From IMG/VR virus record IMGVR_UViG_3300030103_003222, positions 1-64,000 of that record: a stretch of DNA of 64,000 nucleotides. The stretch is one strand, 5' to 3'. This stretch comes from a virus. The notes under the pieces were generated by a model, which ran no database searches, had not been told where the DNA came from, and saw only the letters and a program-made list of their open reading frames with translations. Of the stretch, positions 55,801-61,527 are shown in pieces. Each line of letters opens with the position of its first letter. Within the stretch, counting starts at the first letter, position 1. The translations under genes were made by a program, and so were the position numbers.

Positions 55801-57714
55801 CAGTGGGGCTTCTACGGTATGCGTGCACATCGTGAGGAGGGCCTGTTCAGTGGCTCACCAGCCAACGCCAATTATGCTGTGGGTAATGGCACTGGACCAT
55901 TGGTCGCGTATGAGACTCAGACGTTGATTGCGAAGGGTGGAAGCAACAGCGACCAAACGCTGAAGCCGACATACGCCGGTATCATGGAGCGACAGACCAA
56001 CTTCAGTGCCATGCTCGGTCCCGACAAGGCTGAGTGGCAGGTTCGCTACAGTGACGGTCGCCGCATGACTCGCTCATTCGGTTGCCCTGTGCGCACCATT
56101 CGCAACGGTAGCGGCGCTCCGCGCGATTGGTGGGGTGACAGTGCCGGTTTGGGCATCTCCACGATTGATGCTGCTGTCGGGTATTACCTCGTTGACTGGT
56201 GGGGCAACACGCGTGGTGAAGACATTCGACGTGCCCCGGTGCGAGGCTTTGGTATTCGCCCAGCATGGGACGCGGGTGATGCGTATGAGTATGACCGCAC
56301 CAACGGCCGCACGCCCTACGCTCGGCTCTATAACAACGGCAAACCGATTGTCAACCTCAAGGGTATTGCTGACAGCAGCGGTGACGTGCTGAGCAGTCCT
56401 ACCGCCGTCGTGCCTCGCTTTGGCGGTCGAGTCAACAACACCAACAACAAAAGCACAACAACGCTGGTTGACGTTTTCGCTCCCACCAACGCACTACGCG
56501 TGGGTGATATGGGTGGTGGTCGTGGTGTCCGTTATCCAACGCAGTTTAACGAAGACGTGCTGGTCGAAATCAGCGACGTGTATCAAGCGTCAGGTGTTGT
56601 CTTGTCAGGTAACACTGCTGAGCCTGCCTTTGGTCAAGGACTCATCCGTCCGCTTGACAGCGTGGTGCAACCTGACGAAATCAAGCGCGGCATCAGCCGT
56701 CGTCTTGGTGTTGACGAGGATGGTTTGCTGAAACCCGATGCCGTCGTCAGCGACCGAGTCGAAAGCGTCACTGGCACCAGCGTCCACAAGGATGCGGTGT
56801 CGCGCTCATCTCCTCGCATCGGTATTGACGGTGAGACGACTGAATCGCTGTTCAACGGTGTTTCGACAGACATGGTCGCCATTAACAGCGAAGCCCACAG
56901 CCTACACACTGACCTCGGCGTGGGGCAGCGAATTGTGCTTGAAGGCGGTATGCAGGCTGGCTCACAGACGCTTGGCGACTATGACCTGACGGCTCTGTCC
57001 TTCGCTGGTCAACCGCATGGTGGTGTCATGCGATTTACGCACACAAGCAACATCAAACCAAGTGGCGGCACCTATGTCCTTGAGTCGCGCTCTTTCGCTG
57101 CGCCGTTTGATGACACAGGATGGGGACGCTCAGGCTCCGGTAGCACCAGCAACCCGTTCCAAACCACAACTGCGACGTCTGCTCCGCACAACCTGACAGC
57201 CACCAAGGTCACGTTCATGCTGCGCCCAGTTCGACTGCTTGACAACCAACACGTTGCTGTCTTCCGTAGTCCACGTAATCTCGGCGGCTCGACACCTCAA
57301 GACGGCGGCACGGCTTACGGCGCGACTGCGGGTGGAAAATATGGTCTGTTCACGTATGAGGCGACGGACGCGACATCAACGAACTACGTGCGCACGACCA
57401 TGCCTGACGGTGACGCTCCGTATCACCCGGTCTACTTGATGGAGAGTAGTAGCGACACGGTGCCTGTCTCCAAGGGTCCGAAACTACCGGGCACTGCTGT
57501 CGCTGGTTTTGACAGCGACTCGCTCAAGAGCGTGGTCACACGACTCGTTGTCAGTGAGAACACGCTACAGCACTTCCGTAGCGACGCACCTCGTCGCAGC
57601 CTTTCCAAGAAGGACTTCTCAGTCAAGCCTCGGTTCAGTCAATCGTTGCACAGCAAGGGGCATAAAGGAGATGTGGACTACGGTGCATCAGACCACAGCG
57701 GTGACGCATCATGA
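40873..57714 (+). CDS. Giant LamG-containing tail protein, 5613 residues
   Basis: One reading frame of 16.8 kb encodes 5613 residues (about 600 kDa), among the longest viral proteins I know of. It starts at GTG 40873 behind GAGGTGATACC. Residues about 60-225 look like a LamG/concanavalin-type lectin domain (FAIEAWVTP, RPLLHLVAGVREGKVVLFVNGVLMAS, VFIGGHGG). A second LamG-like region lies at about 4330-4500 (FTLMFETKVRFDGYGVLASKG and IHLVVGIKYDS). The rest is Ser/Thr/Gly/Asn-rich with beta-type patterns. It follows the distal tail gene, so it is probably a huge baseplate or fibre protein that binds glycans on the host surface. No enzyme motif was recognised. The frame has no interruption. Confidence 0.85.
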   Translation: MPIMLQSNHALLFDGVTDSVIIPQGRNSRVGEKSEQGDIVSTNLLGEDLSGERGQGLIGDLFDRGFAIEAWVTPDCGGRVVQKDGQFLLSVGDVDTPGPAVFELNVVSDVGLEKVILRTAVETTAGYDGTVYPVNTFGGVDDAFNRFNSDDDGTALTLSQRPLLHLVAGVREGKVVLFVNGVLMASQELSQEFVLNSSNEPVFIGGHGGQFRGIIESLHISSAFSDEMTTRSAPLVSSRTACLMRFEEPISPISGTYTFSSIGSSSGLSTLNIGTTTAASLASALTGKTQTSGTVDFTKTPYSTGDYSVVDFTTSPGTKRTHLVPHVPFNLLINPGAVKRSTMKPNQSPPERVRLLSIDLGAGTALVSSVHLDFVNSTHDSRDVPSLHDGLRPVLHSRSSATGDDYFVVITGDSLIENGSGRPYQPPHFSTQIVDRTGQMVLDEGHFEQHGIVYSDRMATTASDSDNPFAVTWPSTLDASFQVGHSGRHTLNHVQGHHYLRQMADPQEEILDQRIDAADVLTLIYDAASKGIDKQFPMNSRVDYYRELGTLPLLTVVSSSTAYEEVDNGLTGASRDLIAIGGLSGGLRFDPSPFFLKGPVPEDYANVDAELRKHHLRPSATSRIAVLEVSGLSSYGMSPYVEIHYNAIDLTGASMGKTAPMLMVEKTIPAANTLLSGSTYVLDVIETALSSGATLHAPGGVISFGAPSDSAMSQFFASNTLMGDNSEGFESDDELDERFTPQNYSTIVANQPRKPPQNIAASHTTATHESQFNRLVIQQIDAPTETFTNRRAVHTDHTSPSNGQFDVGRTASASNVHEMFDIIDNHAVLSPNVKARYFVQPSNRTRTRQLTYARGAFTRPDDFNVAKVMLLMSPMRLRSVAEDESDEGSRATIVRCVGMNADAMTRDVSEIGSGSPNSHVVKEIEPNAPVVTVTLGGVGQGAYDTKPTFDPSPMARLPYSTRRGYSVYATSARVDLSASPQNFLNVVALNNDTDDLKTWATYPFPKKGRIYLKTGASAEYANKTGVSFHFANASIGSGTYVLSDGREVASFHEWVVGSGLIPQASSLSGTNSDVYPLGEVILGDGHFFAENAADDGTTVNDRMFQSMDNVTHDYQLGTQFASTRALVEIPLFNAQFFENVSEGVLPGPDNSLKLHVDPTMTAHTWNPSPVGRRFPEKAPSDRSARGAYAYAAENSEQVRGATIIHKAEIVSGKYRLYVDKPEIFPAAVTSAGAFSYVTNVVRYRRAFLSNGEWVIYENDPAANGFLRFEDEDWSTSENFLRDYEVGHSLMTAGGYESEALVPMESDILTSSSAMERRSEYYHDSASVKTQGGNVDYGLRQYVSAVEFKAGPKSNPHANRTVAKRASGTVLSVTPLGTTANFGGLVLLTFSEEDFAKFPKVPVPTDTNNLITFTTGDYHYELTVPSPDGSIRRFIYWGSAANVGLRSSDMTPENLGTSIVVQPVFTALAATTPNYLLATSADFIAGEKATLTKRSFDIGFSVNPVDVALETTLNISDSFRPGGTGVRKSWTVANVASTSSMTVTNTSSLFLQSNTLGLTVKVNDYLYAETNTGSAVTVVRYLGRVTAIADYSASSSLPLTITLDGSMTSATQSNINSEIAGGSLTIHLRVGCHDVMKNDDEAVLNRQWLSPYAQGGLRHGDTVWANMTYNNPHAVEGMFAKSRGVFNEALVWTGFNDGDGSLTTSARTSIPLENFLIGDSCLETAQNYAQHVNKTIELNYTNLGLSTDLAPKVAFVDPYLANEEHARVLLYDVAHDREFVAFQDLHMQVQTSAKVAEIGWQREFTATNIVDSSTEIDLVPYSIGFNGASQHAFLTQIDVAAGFLSQNKYARSTIRSRFMESAYAHDIANHVAISLLNPIASGTAPTNIVRSLTNVTRIAQFGKAHGHFVHTGYHKAGPFGNRSLGDSILPRTTDGSAIPYWADKMHTYTRTSFSDTGSFLLKLREHRESVTGASFRDPSTLFDTPDGTRVVPAFLALKGIRSEALSLTTHDEARLQHLKQWTDMDFTRRLTIDLGEVGARIGGTSILAAANEVVRLINQAGAKQGRTHARRPSEQYPGESESLDLTRVGARAADGIRDPASSHINADFAATGSTHDPAVWWDEDKAFESHDKGTHMGYVRAHIGRIVQDTNGNEGFSIVVHSTVPGATGRNFCVWLDNSKGQSRYTPKFLIGHGGRYRTFWCQPDELSGENMHPAPMPLNKHGRPFAPVTTLQGYVVPDDSGVEFKASSDFAPRGDETSDPVMRAVSMATGSGQSHNTVNTESLEVEGFNTSYVTGLRTGTNAVARVNFGGLAASGVPGFAPDAGKWGFGRKGDVRIAERYGPAKDTSASSTAATTYSSYVPSTDVREEAIGNAPLYAFRFIDHRGVGHGIRFIYRSMGESFALDETLLPSTIDDEIAVFIDDRDVGQGGFTIGKHMHGIGDATGRFGAAGTNTSLMSWRGNRWNPVPSPSAAYDCNAAYDSSSNKITVTLQAPYNACPHFDVLGYMGFPLSQGLLQLSDPFVDSSMNGSQGHVFSYTHRTREGSSGTHVFHGIQGSTFTPSHTHSGGSVSANSSSVFGTGSINIRALISSTVNWTTLVTDELLAAITAAAINLADPNVDEGVPFDCRDMFASDGRTFGEWGVAEDAIRIRAFNTAGGGIRPLSDFFSASLHRDFAIQSAHVEFGDIEEIEVDNGGISLPSTSRAATDASIDNGLRAECGYLPFTVLQVFTKSKGSNSNTASPVLVDSRNNPVDPDEWHRRLIGYTFTANAGDHVLPRVDNPSVLLLAAEVTSDPIQLTTNQVWHFAQPAGEEGTSISSKTKIASFGSVSNLHVQNGDVLVTSQNGANSKTHLSLVTGTKTSTFPASDPASNAVAQRFGDTARAFRTAGSRVLGSVFSRPMLFFRGGRDSIDHSVPLFFGGGFSGVTLDINDGTKNDYSEFFTHPYAAGPTGVAGVQHANEFLSSYSMLDCNAMMAFFPGTPLLNQHRGNINPPFFNSENMLTPDLKRGTQGHHSDYPAPYSSGVKVQVPIPLVLRFAHPTARYSDHSGTTDSKTTYLIFGPGQAFPFTAQTATPDNSSEPHPGRALTVGNTWSKVPTHTSGKQFLHNHITNSTVGFLPELHSTQVNRYRTHWRQTMNWEPAQGKSNATRLFQRPESGRFYGEMFTSNGVLNSTSLADYRTAHPLRHAVFMGFGMASNSDWCFHMDGGYHPGGSWLDNQLTFNPPHPNDNSRVAKSGVAGNELHPSAFRVAAPLANRVLYGSSASFASDTIESDDVELEYIAVDATKCQNGEEMAALLGSAINSFPGAGALKAMGGTFLPSMGTSNRQDRYGWVEVTGVVAYFLSGEDTAANVKTNAIKDNFMTLAFSSQILAEQVPESGWLRTSADFDNGVDSNSDSAAFAPYHSRIVKLDTSSSQYHVTFYLGSNRIAGSKAFESLKTWKDYLDTGVAAGNEVVPNVSSATKVYVWTKAGVHRWDNSGRLEGYSQVHFSGLVDAIDRTRPVGLPGWHGERYSYLNTLAVSGAYSAGLGAWHPSLGFSPFGGSMGCASVLGHLPHIAPMPNSPESGLPNDGSNGAADFPDADTPNGPNYDADDDGDQSYSASFVDGSGNNSPPLTTFDENVHKDLQHAQGVYARAMLVVAHESELALVAKRDRDGIKCVGDWLRSKDASSITLAGTTRWDDRIHGQDRFIATANAGPNIEALIVDDTALPTVSSPTAASGLVASPFNAEFFLHTAVSADTELENAEPCRKPTGDLFLDIDKSIGSFYSASAGAQRNIMDHFYEAGSNNPMGGLWGGNTQKNSYWMGDVNGYEMFKRSPAKNFSIEHIVWKRMDGGSLSLPAMNARGLGAVPWVSRVDGSNAYTTGEKLLGNVRFSFETTNSAMMPIMRAHELGHPQLAVDPPVELRDVLEIPNEEMQFDDMVVVDDTGQSHTLNGGSPLGVVIRAFRSSGERLASGLAPSVAGAGLEPNMTIRLPDSNAIPGNILVRSGFDRVQAYQTETMGDGGMMSNPQGLGQLFDGLTGPFGAPVLSEAGWEHIDKAGLDSTSSKWDAATSDKPLSSAYELHDRTLFFHVTKMGHSHTDRYPTTYTHSGGLQNQALTVSSYASSTAILTASASITTAIFDADFATKEVMDEGSGKRRRFLRLATATDSVVVSYTGISGATFTGVVGDIDFDQFLLDNPPASSTINVTPSYYVPAGSTRFFAARRLRDHAEVSGNSPDMAHTHYLNGNADTTGYARYSVPRMTPMPYPRMGHHFVNATMPMLPGHWAHPAYQGLYSGHEAERRATLRDPDYIRLLDHTDLDDATFDSNVSDYLHPLNPQIRIGSLTATPSGPSDIHGGAFTLMFETKVRFDGYGVLASKGTAGDMNKLGGHSIVLEAGGNYTQDGHFPDPAEVGAYQIVIQPNLHETQIAGFHHNNSTTTALPNGSKRALTAQQIHLVVGIKYDSERGGSPIGGATLILAEATLADVRGCEIFVNEVILDHDPDHGSHFTNIPPMLLYNPLGVQGSESPTFTRRTQPYHPGMFEDSTPGHTLNIPWWSIFHKVAPDDSSSTGFRHLALYRIDNFYQFCRASSGAVAAQLTLAGYPSISPDIYSDVMANVSLSPKCTVTGSGSGYIEVDDASFFPNKPAYGERLHYVDASGNDKFITYTQRSGTTANAATMNQPDRFVTSASSPGDGTVLRLTRPYSERMTDTLFTHSKSSVLTRIMPQMLPGSRDTNSLYTADAFLCMWHHNLGRPHTFYSDSPRTWGGTTTDRAINKAAYNGMPEHFETVHYHAVNYAASHGPFHLDFKTPKPAQHLSGTFSSVSGSPSTLVFGADVSGDGLVGKVLFTDGRVIGTVASVSTTDVTLTGDILYTPAASTTVYVGADGSVDTAANIHAMTGYQAQGGTSTMLTHYWPCGSRGGPLVSRLDGYAAWAAGWHVPRQYSSGGGKHWVDDDDSGSYSVSSGLSDGSLVASRTYPFGYRFGLRQPWNRPQWGFYGMRAHREEGLFSGSPANANYAVGNGTGPLVAYETQTLIAKGGSNSDQTLKPTYAGIMERQTNFSAMLGPDKAEWQVRYSDGRRMTRSFGCPVRTIRNGSGAPRDWWGDSAGLGISTIDAAVGYYLVDWWGNTRGEDIRRAPVRGFGIRPAWDAGDAYEYDRTNGRTPYARLYNNGKPIVNLKGIADSSGDVLSSPTAVVPRFGGRVNNTNNKSTTTLVDVFAPTNALRVGDMGGGRGVRYPTQFNEDVLVEISDVYQASGVVLSGNTAEPAFGQGLIRPLDSVVQPDEIKRGISRRLGVDEDGLLKPDAVVSDRVESVTGTSVHKDAVSRSSPRIGIDGETTESLFNGVSTDMVAINSEAHSLHTDLGVGQRIVLEGGMQAGSQTLGDYDLTALSFAGQPHGGVMRFTHTSNIKPSGGTYVLESRSFAAPFDDTGWGRSGSGSTSNPFQTTTATSAPHNLTATKVTFMLRPVRLLDNQHVAVFRSPRNLGGSTPQDGGTAYGATAGGKYGLFTYEATDATSTNYVRTTMPDGDAPYHPVYLMESSSDTVPVSKGPKLPGTAVAGFDSDSLKSVVTRLVVSENTLQHFRSDAPRRSLSKKDFSVKPRFSQSLHSKGHKGDVDYGASDHSGDAS

Positions 57715-58928
57715 GTCAAGAACCCATGACCGATGCTGAATATCAGCAGTGGTTGCAGGGGCAAATTGCCTCTACCATGCGGCCGGGGTTCCAAATGCGT
57801 GAGGGCCAGCAATTAACGCTCAATGATTTGTTTGGTGTGCAACCGGCTGACGACAATTTCAATCTGAGAACATTTGCGAGTGGGGAAAATCCTAACGCGT
57901 GGTGGTTTGACAACCGACCTCCTAACGCTCAGAGTTCGCGAGGACCTACCGACCACAGGGGGAAAATCGCACAAGCCATGCGGTCCTCCATGTATGCTGA
58001 AAACGCCACAAGAGTGCCCACCGCTCAACCAGTGGAAAACACGCGCAGACCCGTCGCCATTGTGGAGCGCAGAACCCCGAAAACACTCAGCCCCCGTGAC
58101 CATGACGGTGTGAGGCATGCTTGGAATCCTGACCAATACATTAGGAGTTTCAGACTGGTGGACGATGATGGAAAAACGCTGTCTGTTATTGATGATGGTG
58201 GGTATAGGCAACCGGGACGCGGACATCAAGAAGCGATTCGGGGCTTTAGCGGTCAAACGTTTGGTCCCATGCGTAGAGGCCACTACCGCAATTTGATGGA
58301 AGGTTTGATTCGTCACGGACTCAATGTTCGCTCAAATGACCGCAACTCGATGTCGCATCCGTTCCACACCAAGTTGCAGCGAACACTCCCTCCTGACATG
58401 ACCGTTGAAGCGAGAATGTTTCGCGGCGACGGAGATGTCGAACACTATGATGAAGGAGAATATGACCCTTCAGATGTAAGCACAGATGACGTTTTGCTCT
58501 ATGAACGAATCATCCCATCCTCACCTGAAAACTGGGGCGACCTGAGCGGCCCAACACGCAGCCAATTCCCGCTCTTTGTGCAACACAGAGAGCGTCCGCC
58601 TTATCATGAGCACCCCGAGTCGGAGAAATCGCAACAAACGCAGTTGTTTGCCCCGAGACGACCAATCGGCGTATCACCGTCTACGTGGGCGGCCACAAAT
58701 CGAACTGAGCGTAGGAAACAGGCTGAGCGCGATTTGAGAGAGCGCATGGACAGATGGTTTAGCCGGCAACAGCAGGGGGAGCAGGCGCTACGGCAGGGCG
58801 GCGTCTCGCTGGACGAAACATTGGATTTGGGTCTGTTGCCCGGAATAAGCCAACCACCGATGCCTCGAATGGAGTATGAAACAAACCCTCGCTTCGTAGG
58901 TGTTAAATCTACACCTGATGTGATGTGA
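57711..58928 (+). CDS. Untagged GNAT-like paralog of the gene at 1748
   Basis: This 405-residue protein overlaps the end of the giant gene (ATGA). Its central part (about residues 145-275) is related to the protein at 1748: PMRRGHYRNLMEGLIRHG, RNSMSHPFHTKLQRTLPPDM and SPENWGDLSGP correspond to MRQGHYGTLINSL, RNHMSHPFHTRFQRNLPADI and TPENWGALRP. It lacks the N-terminal tag; the N-terminus is instead polar. The R-x-GHY loop recalls the acetyl-CoA site of GNAT enzymes, but this is tentative. The C-terminus is charged and Gln-rich. It lies among tail genes, so the two paralogs may serve in different parts of the virion or in the cell. Confidence 0.7.
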   Translation: MSQEPMTDAEYQQWLQGQIASTMRPGFQMREGQQLTLNDLFGVQPADDNFNLRTFASGENPNAWWFDNRPPNAQSSRGPTDHRGKIAQAMRSSMYAENATRVPTAQPVENTRRPVAIVERRTPKTLSPRDHDGVRHAWNPDQYIRSFRLVDDDGKTLSVIDDGGYRQPGRGHQEAIRGFSGQTFGPMRRGHYRNLMEGLIRHGLNVRSNDRNSMSHPFHTKLQRTLPPDMTVEARMFRGDGDVEHYDEGEYDPSDVSTDDVLLYERIIPSSPENWGDLSGPTRSQFPLFVQHRERPPYHEHPESEKSQQTQLFAPRRPIGVSPSTWAATNRTERRKQAERDLRERMDRWFSRQQQGEQALRQGGVSLDETLDLGLLPGISQPPMPRMEYETNPRFVGVKSTPDVM

Positions 58929-58930
58929 CC

Positions 58931-59776
58931 ATGCGCGTGACCATCTACGAAGTCGGACCTCGTGATGGGCTACAGTCGCTGCCACATGTCGTGCCTGTTG
59001 AACAGCGGCGGCAACTCATTTCATCGCTCTATAACGCAGGCTTGCAGCACGTCGAAGAGGTGTCTTTTGTCCACCCCAAATTGCTACCGCAGATGGCTAA
59101 TGCAGAGGACGTCTACAGCGGTAAGGGCGATGCCCTTGTGCTCAACAAGCGGGGTCATGAGCGAGCCGTCGCTGCGGGTGTTGAGCGCATCAACATCGTG
59201 CTTTCGCCTTGTGAGTCGTTCTGCATCAACAACATGGGTCGCAGGTATGACGAATTGGTGTTGAACTATCGGACGTTTATGCAAGACGTTCCGAAGGACA
59301 AGGTGCGTGTCTACCTATCCATGGCGTTCGGCAGTCCTGACAGCGGCGTGTTTGATGCTCGCACGCTGCGTCGCTGCATCAGCGATGCCAAAATGTTCGG
59401 TGACACCATCGTGTTCGCAGACACCGTCGGCGTGGGCACAGCCAACGACGTTTGGGAAATGTCGCGCTTAGCGCAAGACTACGGTATGCGTCCCGCCTTG
59501 CATCTGCATCATCGTGGTGATGAGGGTAAGCCGCTCACGCTCGTGCGTGCGGGGATTCTCGCAGGTATCAGCGAGTTTGACGCCAGTATCGGTGGGCTGG
59601 GAGGATGCCCATTCGCAAGGGGAGGTGGGGCAAACATCGCCACTGAATCATTGGCTCGTCATCTTCACGCTTGGGGTCTTGAGACTGGTCTTGACAGTCG
59701 GGCATTGAGGAGTGCAGCGGCTCTTGCCTTTACCATGAAGCATCCACAGCCGCAGATAACAGAGGCGCACTGCTAA
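58931..59776 (+). CDS. HMG-CoA-lyase-family enzyme (DRE-TIM metallolyase)
   Basis: This 281-residue protein has the features of 3-hydroxy-3-methylglutaryl-CoA lyase: YEVGPRDGLQ at 6-15 (R11, D12), SFVHPKLLPQMANAEDV at 45-61, the metal-binding H191 and H193 in LHLHH, GGLGGCPFA with the active-site C226, and N235 in GGANIATES. All the residues expected for divalent metal and catalysis are present, so it is probably active. The family also includes other carbon-carbon lyases, so the true substrate is unknown. It lies between tail genes. Length is near that of the family. ATG 58931 gives the family's usual start; GTG 58925 is an alternative. Confidence 0.85.
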   Translation: MRVTIYEVGPRDGLQSLPHVVPVEQRRQLISSLYNAGLQHVEEVSFVHPKLLPQMANAEDVYSGKGDALVLNKRGHERAVAAGVERINIVLSPCESFCINNMGRRYDELVLNYRTFMQDVPKDKVRVYLSMAFGSPDSGVFDARTLRRCISDAKMFGDTIVFADTVGVGTANDVWEMSRLAQDYGMRPALHLHHRGDEGKPLTLVRAGILAGISEFDASIGGLGGCPFARGGGANIATESLARHLHAWGLETGLDSRALRSAAALAFTMKHPQPQITEAHC

Positions 59777-59802
59777 AACGCACCACCGCTTGGGGTGAAG
59801 TG

Positions 59803-61185
59803 ATGGCTTACCTTGGCAGCAAGCGCAGGTCCAGCGACTATAACGCTGTGATGAAGCAAGTGCGCAAGCCGGTGTTTGTCGACAACGCCCTACACCTCGG
59901 TGAGTTCACTGCTCAAGGCGTTGACAAAACCAAGGTCACGGTGCGGCAGCGTAAGGCTGCAAACTACCCTATTGCGACAGAGCGCACCTTCACCATCGAA
60001 GAGGGACAGGACGAGATTACGCTCACGCACACTGGTGCACCGGGTCACTCGACGACCACTGCACGATATGACGACACAGCACCCATGCTCTACAGCAGTG
60101 AAAACCCATCGCAACGCCTACGCCTCGGCTCTACGCTCAGCACCACCGACGGTCTACGCATGTCGGTGCGAAACAAGCGCGGCATGACGTTGAGCGAACT
60201 TGGCTTTGAAGGCGACACAGGACACGTCGCTTTCCCGTGCGATGCTGGCTTAAGAACTACGGACATGGCAATGCGACTTGGGCAGGACATTGACTCGCTC
60301 ACGTCGGTCAACCTGACCGGTCCCCGCACTGCTCAGTCAGGTAACGCGCGCCGTCGTCACAGCACGACCTTCGTTGCGAAGAACTTCAAAGCCGTGAACC
60401 TGCTCACTGCGTTGCGTTTCCTCGGTCGGCACGACAACCGCGTTGCTTTGTTCGACCGCTTCGGCAACCTCATCTATGCGCCGTTCACTTACGGTGGACC
60501 CGGTCGCATCGTTGAGGCCAGTTTGCGCTCAGGCGGAGCCAACACTGACCCAACCGACGAAAGCGTCACTGCTGTAGCGGTTGTCGGTATTCCTTTGGCT
60601 GTGAACGAGAGAGCCTTTGCCAAAGTGCGAGACTCAGAGCGAGAAAGCGGGCGTGGAGCCAACATCATCGAAGAACCGCAGCGCATCGAGGACTTCACCG
60701 TTAGCAGCAACGAGGGCGCCCGTCGTGTCGCGCGTGCGGTGCTCAAGGCCAACAACCTGAGCGCTGGCAAGAAGACCAGTGCAGGCCATCCTGACGCATT
60801 CGATTTGCGACCCGGTAGCGTCATCGAATATGAGAACGTCAAACGTGTGTTGACTGAAGTGAGGCACCGCCTGAGTTCCAACGAATCTGACCTCGTTTTC
60901 CTCAATGTGGACATCGGTATCGAGGGTGTGCTGCAGGGCATCAGTGAGGGTATAGGGAACGTCGACCTTGAGCCTGAGACGCAGGAGCAGGTCCGCGAAC
61001 ATGTGCTGTCACTGTTCGGAGATGTCAAAATTCGCTCCATTGCCATCGTCACGCTTAGGGGGCATGGCGATTCAGGTATGCTTGTGGGGCGTGCTATGGG
61101 TCGTGGCATCATCGGTGGCACGTCGTCATCGCAGACCATTGGTGGTAGCAAGACGCAGGCCATTGTGTTGAGAGGTGAAAACTGA
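59803..61185 (+). CDS. Tail hub/baseplate candidate
   Basis: This 460-residue protein starts at ATG 59803 behind GGGGTGAAG. Mixed alpha/beta content with strands near the start (RTFTIEEGQDEITLTH), a middle part KNFKAVNLLTALRFLGRHDNRVALFDRFGNLIYAPF and a Gly/Ser-rich tail, IGGTSSSQTIGGSKT. Pattern and place, among tail genes and before the fibre, suit a hub or baseplate protein. I cannot name a family with certainty. Confidence 0.55.
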   Translation: MAYLGSKRRSSDYNAVMKQVRKPVFVDNALHLGEFTAQGVDKTKVTVRQRKAANYPIATERTFTIEEGQDEITLTHTGAPGHSTTTARYDDTAPMLYSSENPSQRLRLGSTLSTTDGLRMSVRNKRGMTLSELGFEGDTGHVAFPCDAGLRTTDMAMRLGQDIDSLTSVNLTGPRTAQSGNARRRHSTTFVAKNFKAVNLLTALRFLGRHDNRVALFDRFGNLIYAPFTYGGPGRIVEASLRSGGANTDPTDESVTAVAVVGIPLAVNERAFAKVRDSERESGRGANIIEEPQRIEDFTVSSNEGARRVARAVLKANNLSAGKKTSAGHPDAFDLRPGSVIEYENVKRVLTEVRHRLSSNESDLVFLNVDIGIEGVLQGISEGIGNVDLEPETQEQVREHVLSLFGDVKIRSIAIVTLRGHGDSGMLVGRAMGRGIIGGTSSSQTIGGSKTQAIVLRGEN

Positions 61186-61526
61186 TGCCAGTGAGCGACC
61201 GACTGAAGCGTATGCTGCTTGAAACCATTGAGTCCAACATTGATGAAATGGTCATCGGCTTTGATGGCACACCGTCAACCAGTCAGGACGGGGCTGCGGG
61301 GCGACCTGCCATCGTCATCACACCCACAGTGCGTATCACCAGCGACAGCACTATTCTTGTCGAAGGCTTCATACCAGCGACCGAGTCATTCACGGACACG
61401 CTGAAGGAAGTCTTCGTTCAACTGCGCGGCACCAACCCCATCCCAATCGCTCGCCACACTATCGCTCCAATCTTCAAAACGACCGGCAACGAAATGCGGA
61501 TTCAAGTCATCATCGAGGTGAAGTGA
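61185..61526 (+). CDS. Small baseplate-region protein
   Basis: This 113-residue protein with N-terminal helix and several strands (ILVEGFIPATESF, MRIQVIIEVK) overlaps the previous stop by one base and is followed at once by the fibre gene. It could be a baseplate or fibre adaptor. No motif is recognised. Confidence 0.6.
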   Translation: MPVSDRLKRMLLETIESNIDEMVIGFDGTPSTSQDGAAGRPAIVITPTVRITSDSTILVEGFIPATESFTDTLKEVFVQLRGTNPIPIARHTIAPIFKTTGNEMRIQVIIEVK

Positions 61527-61527
61527 C

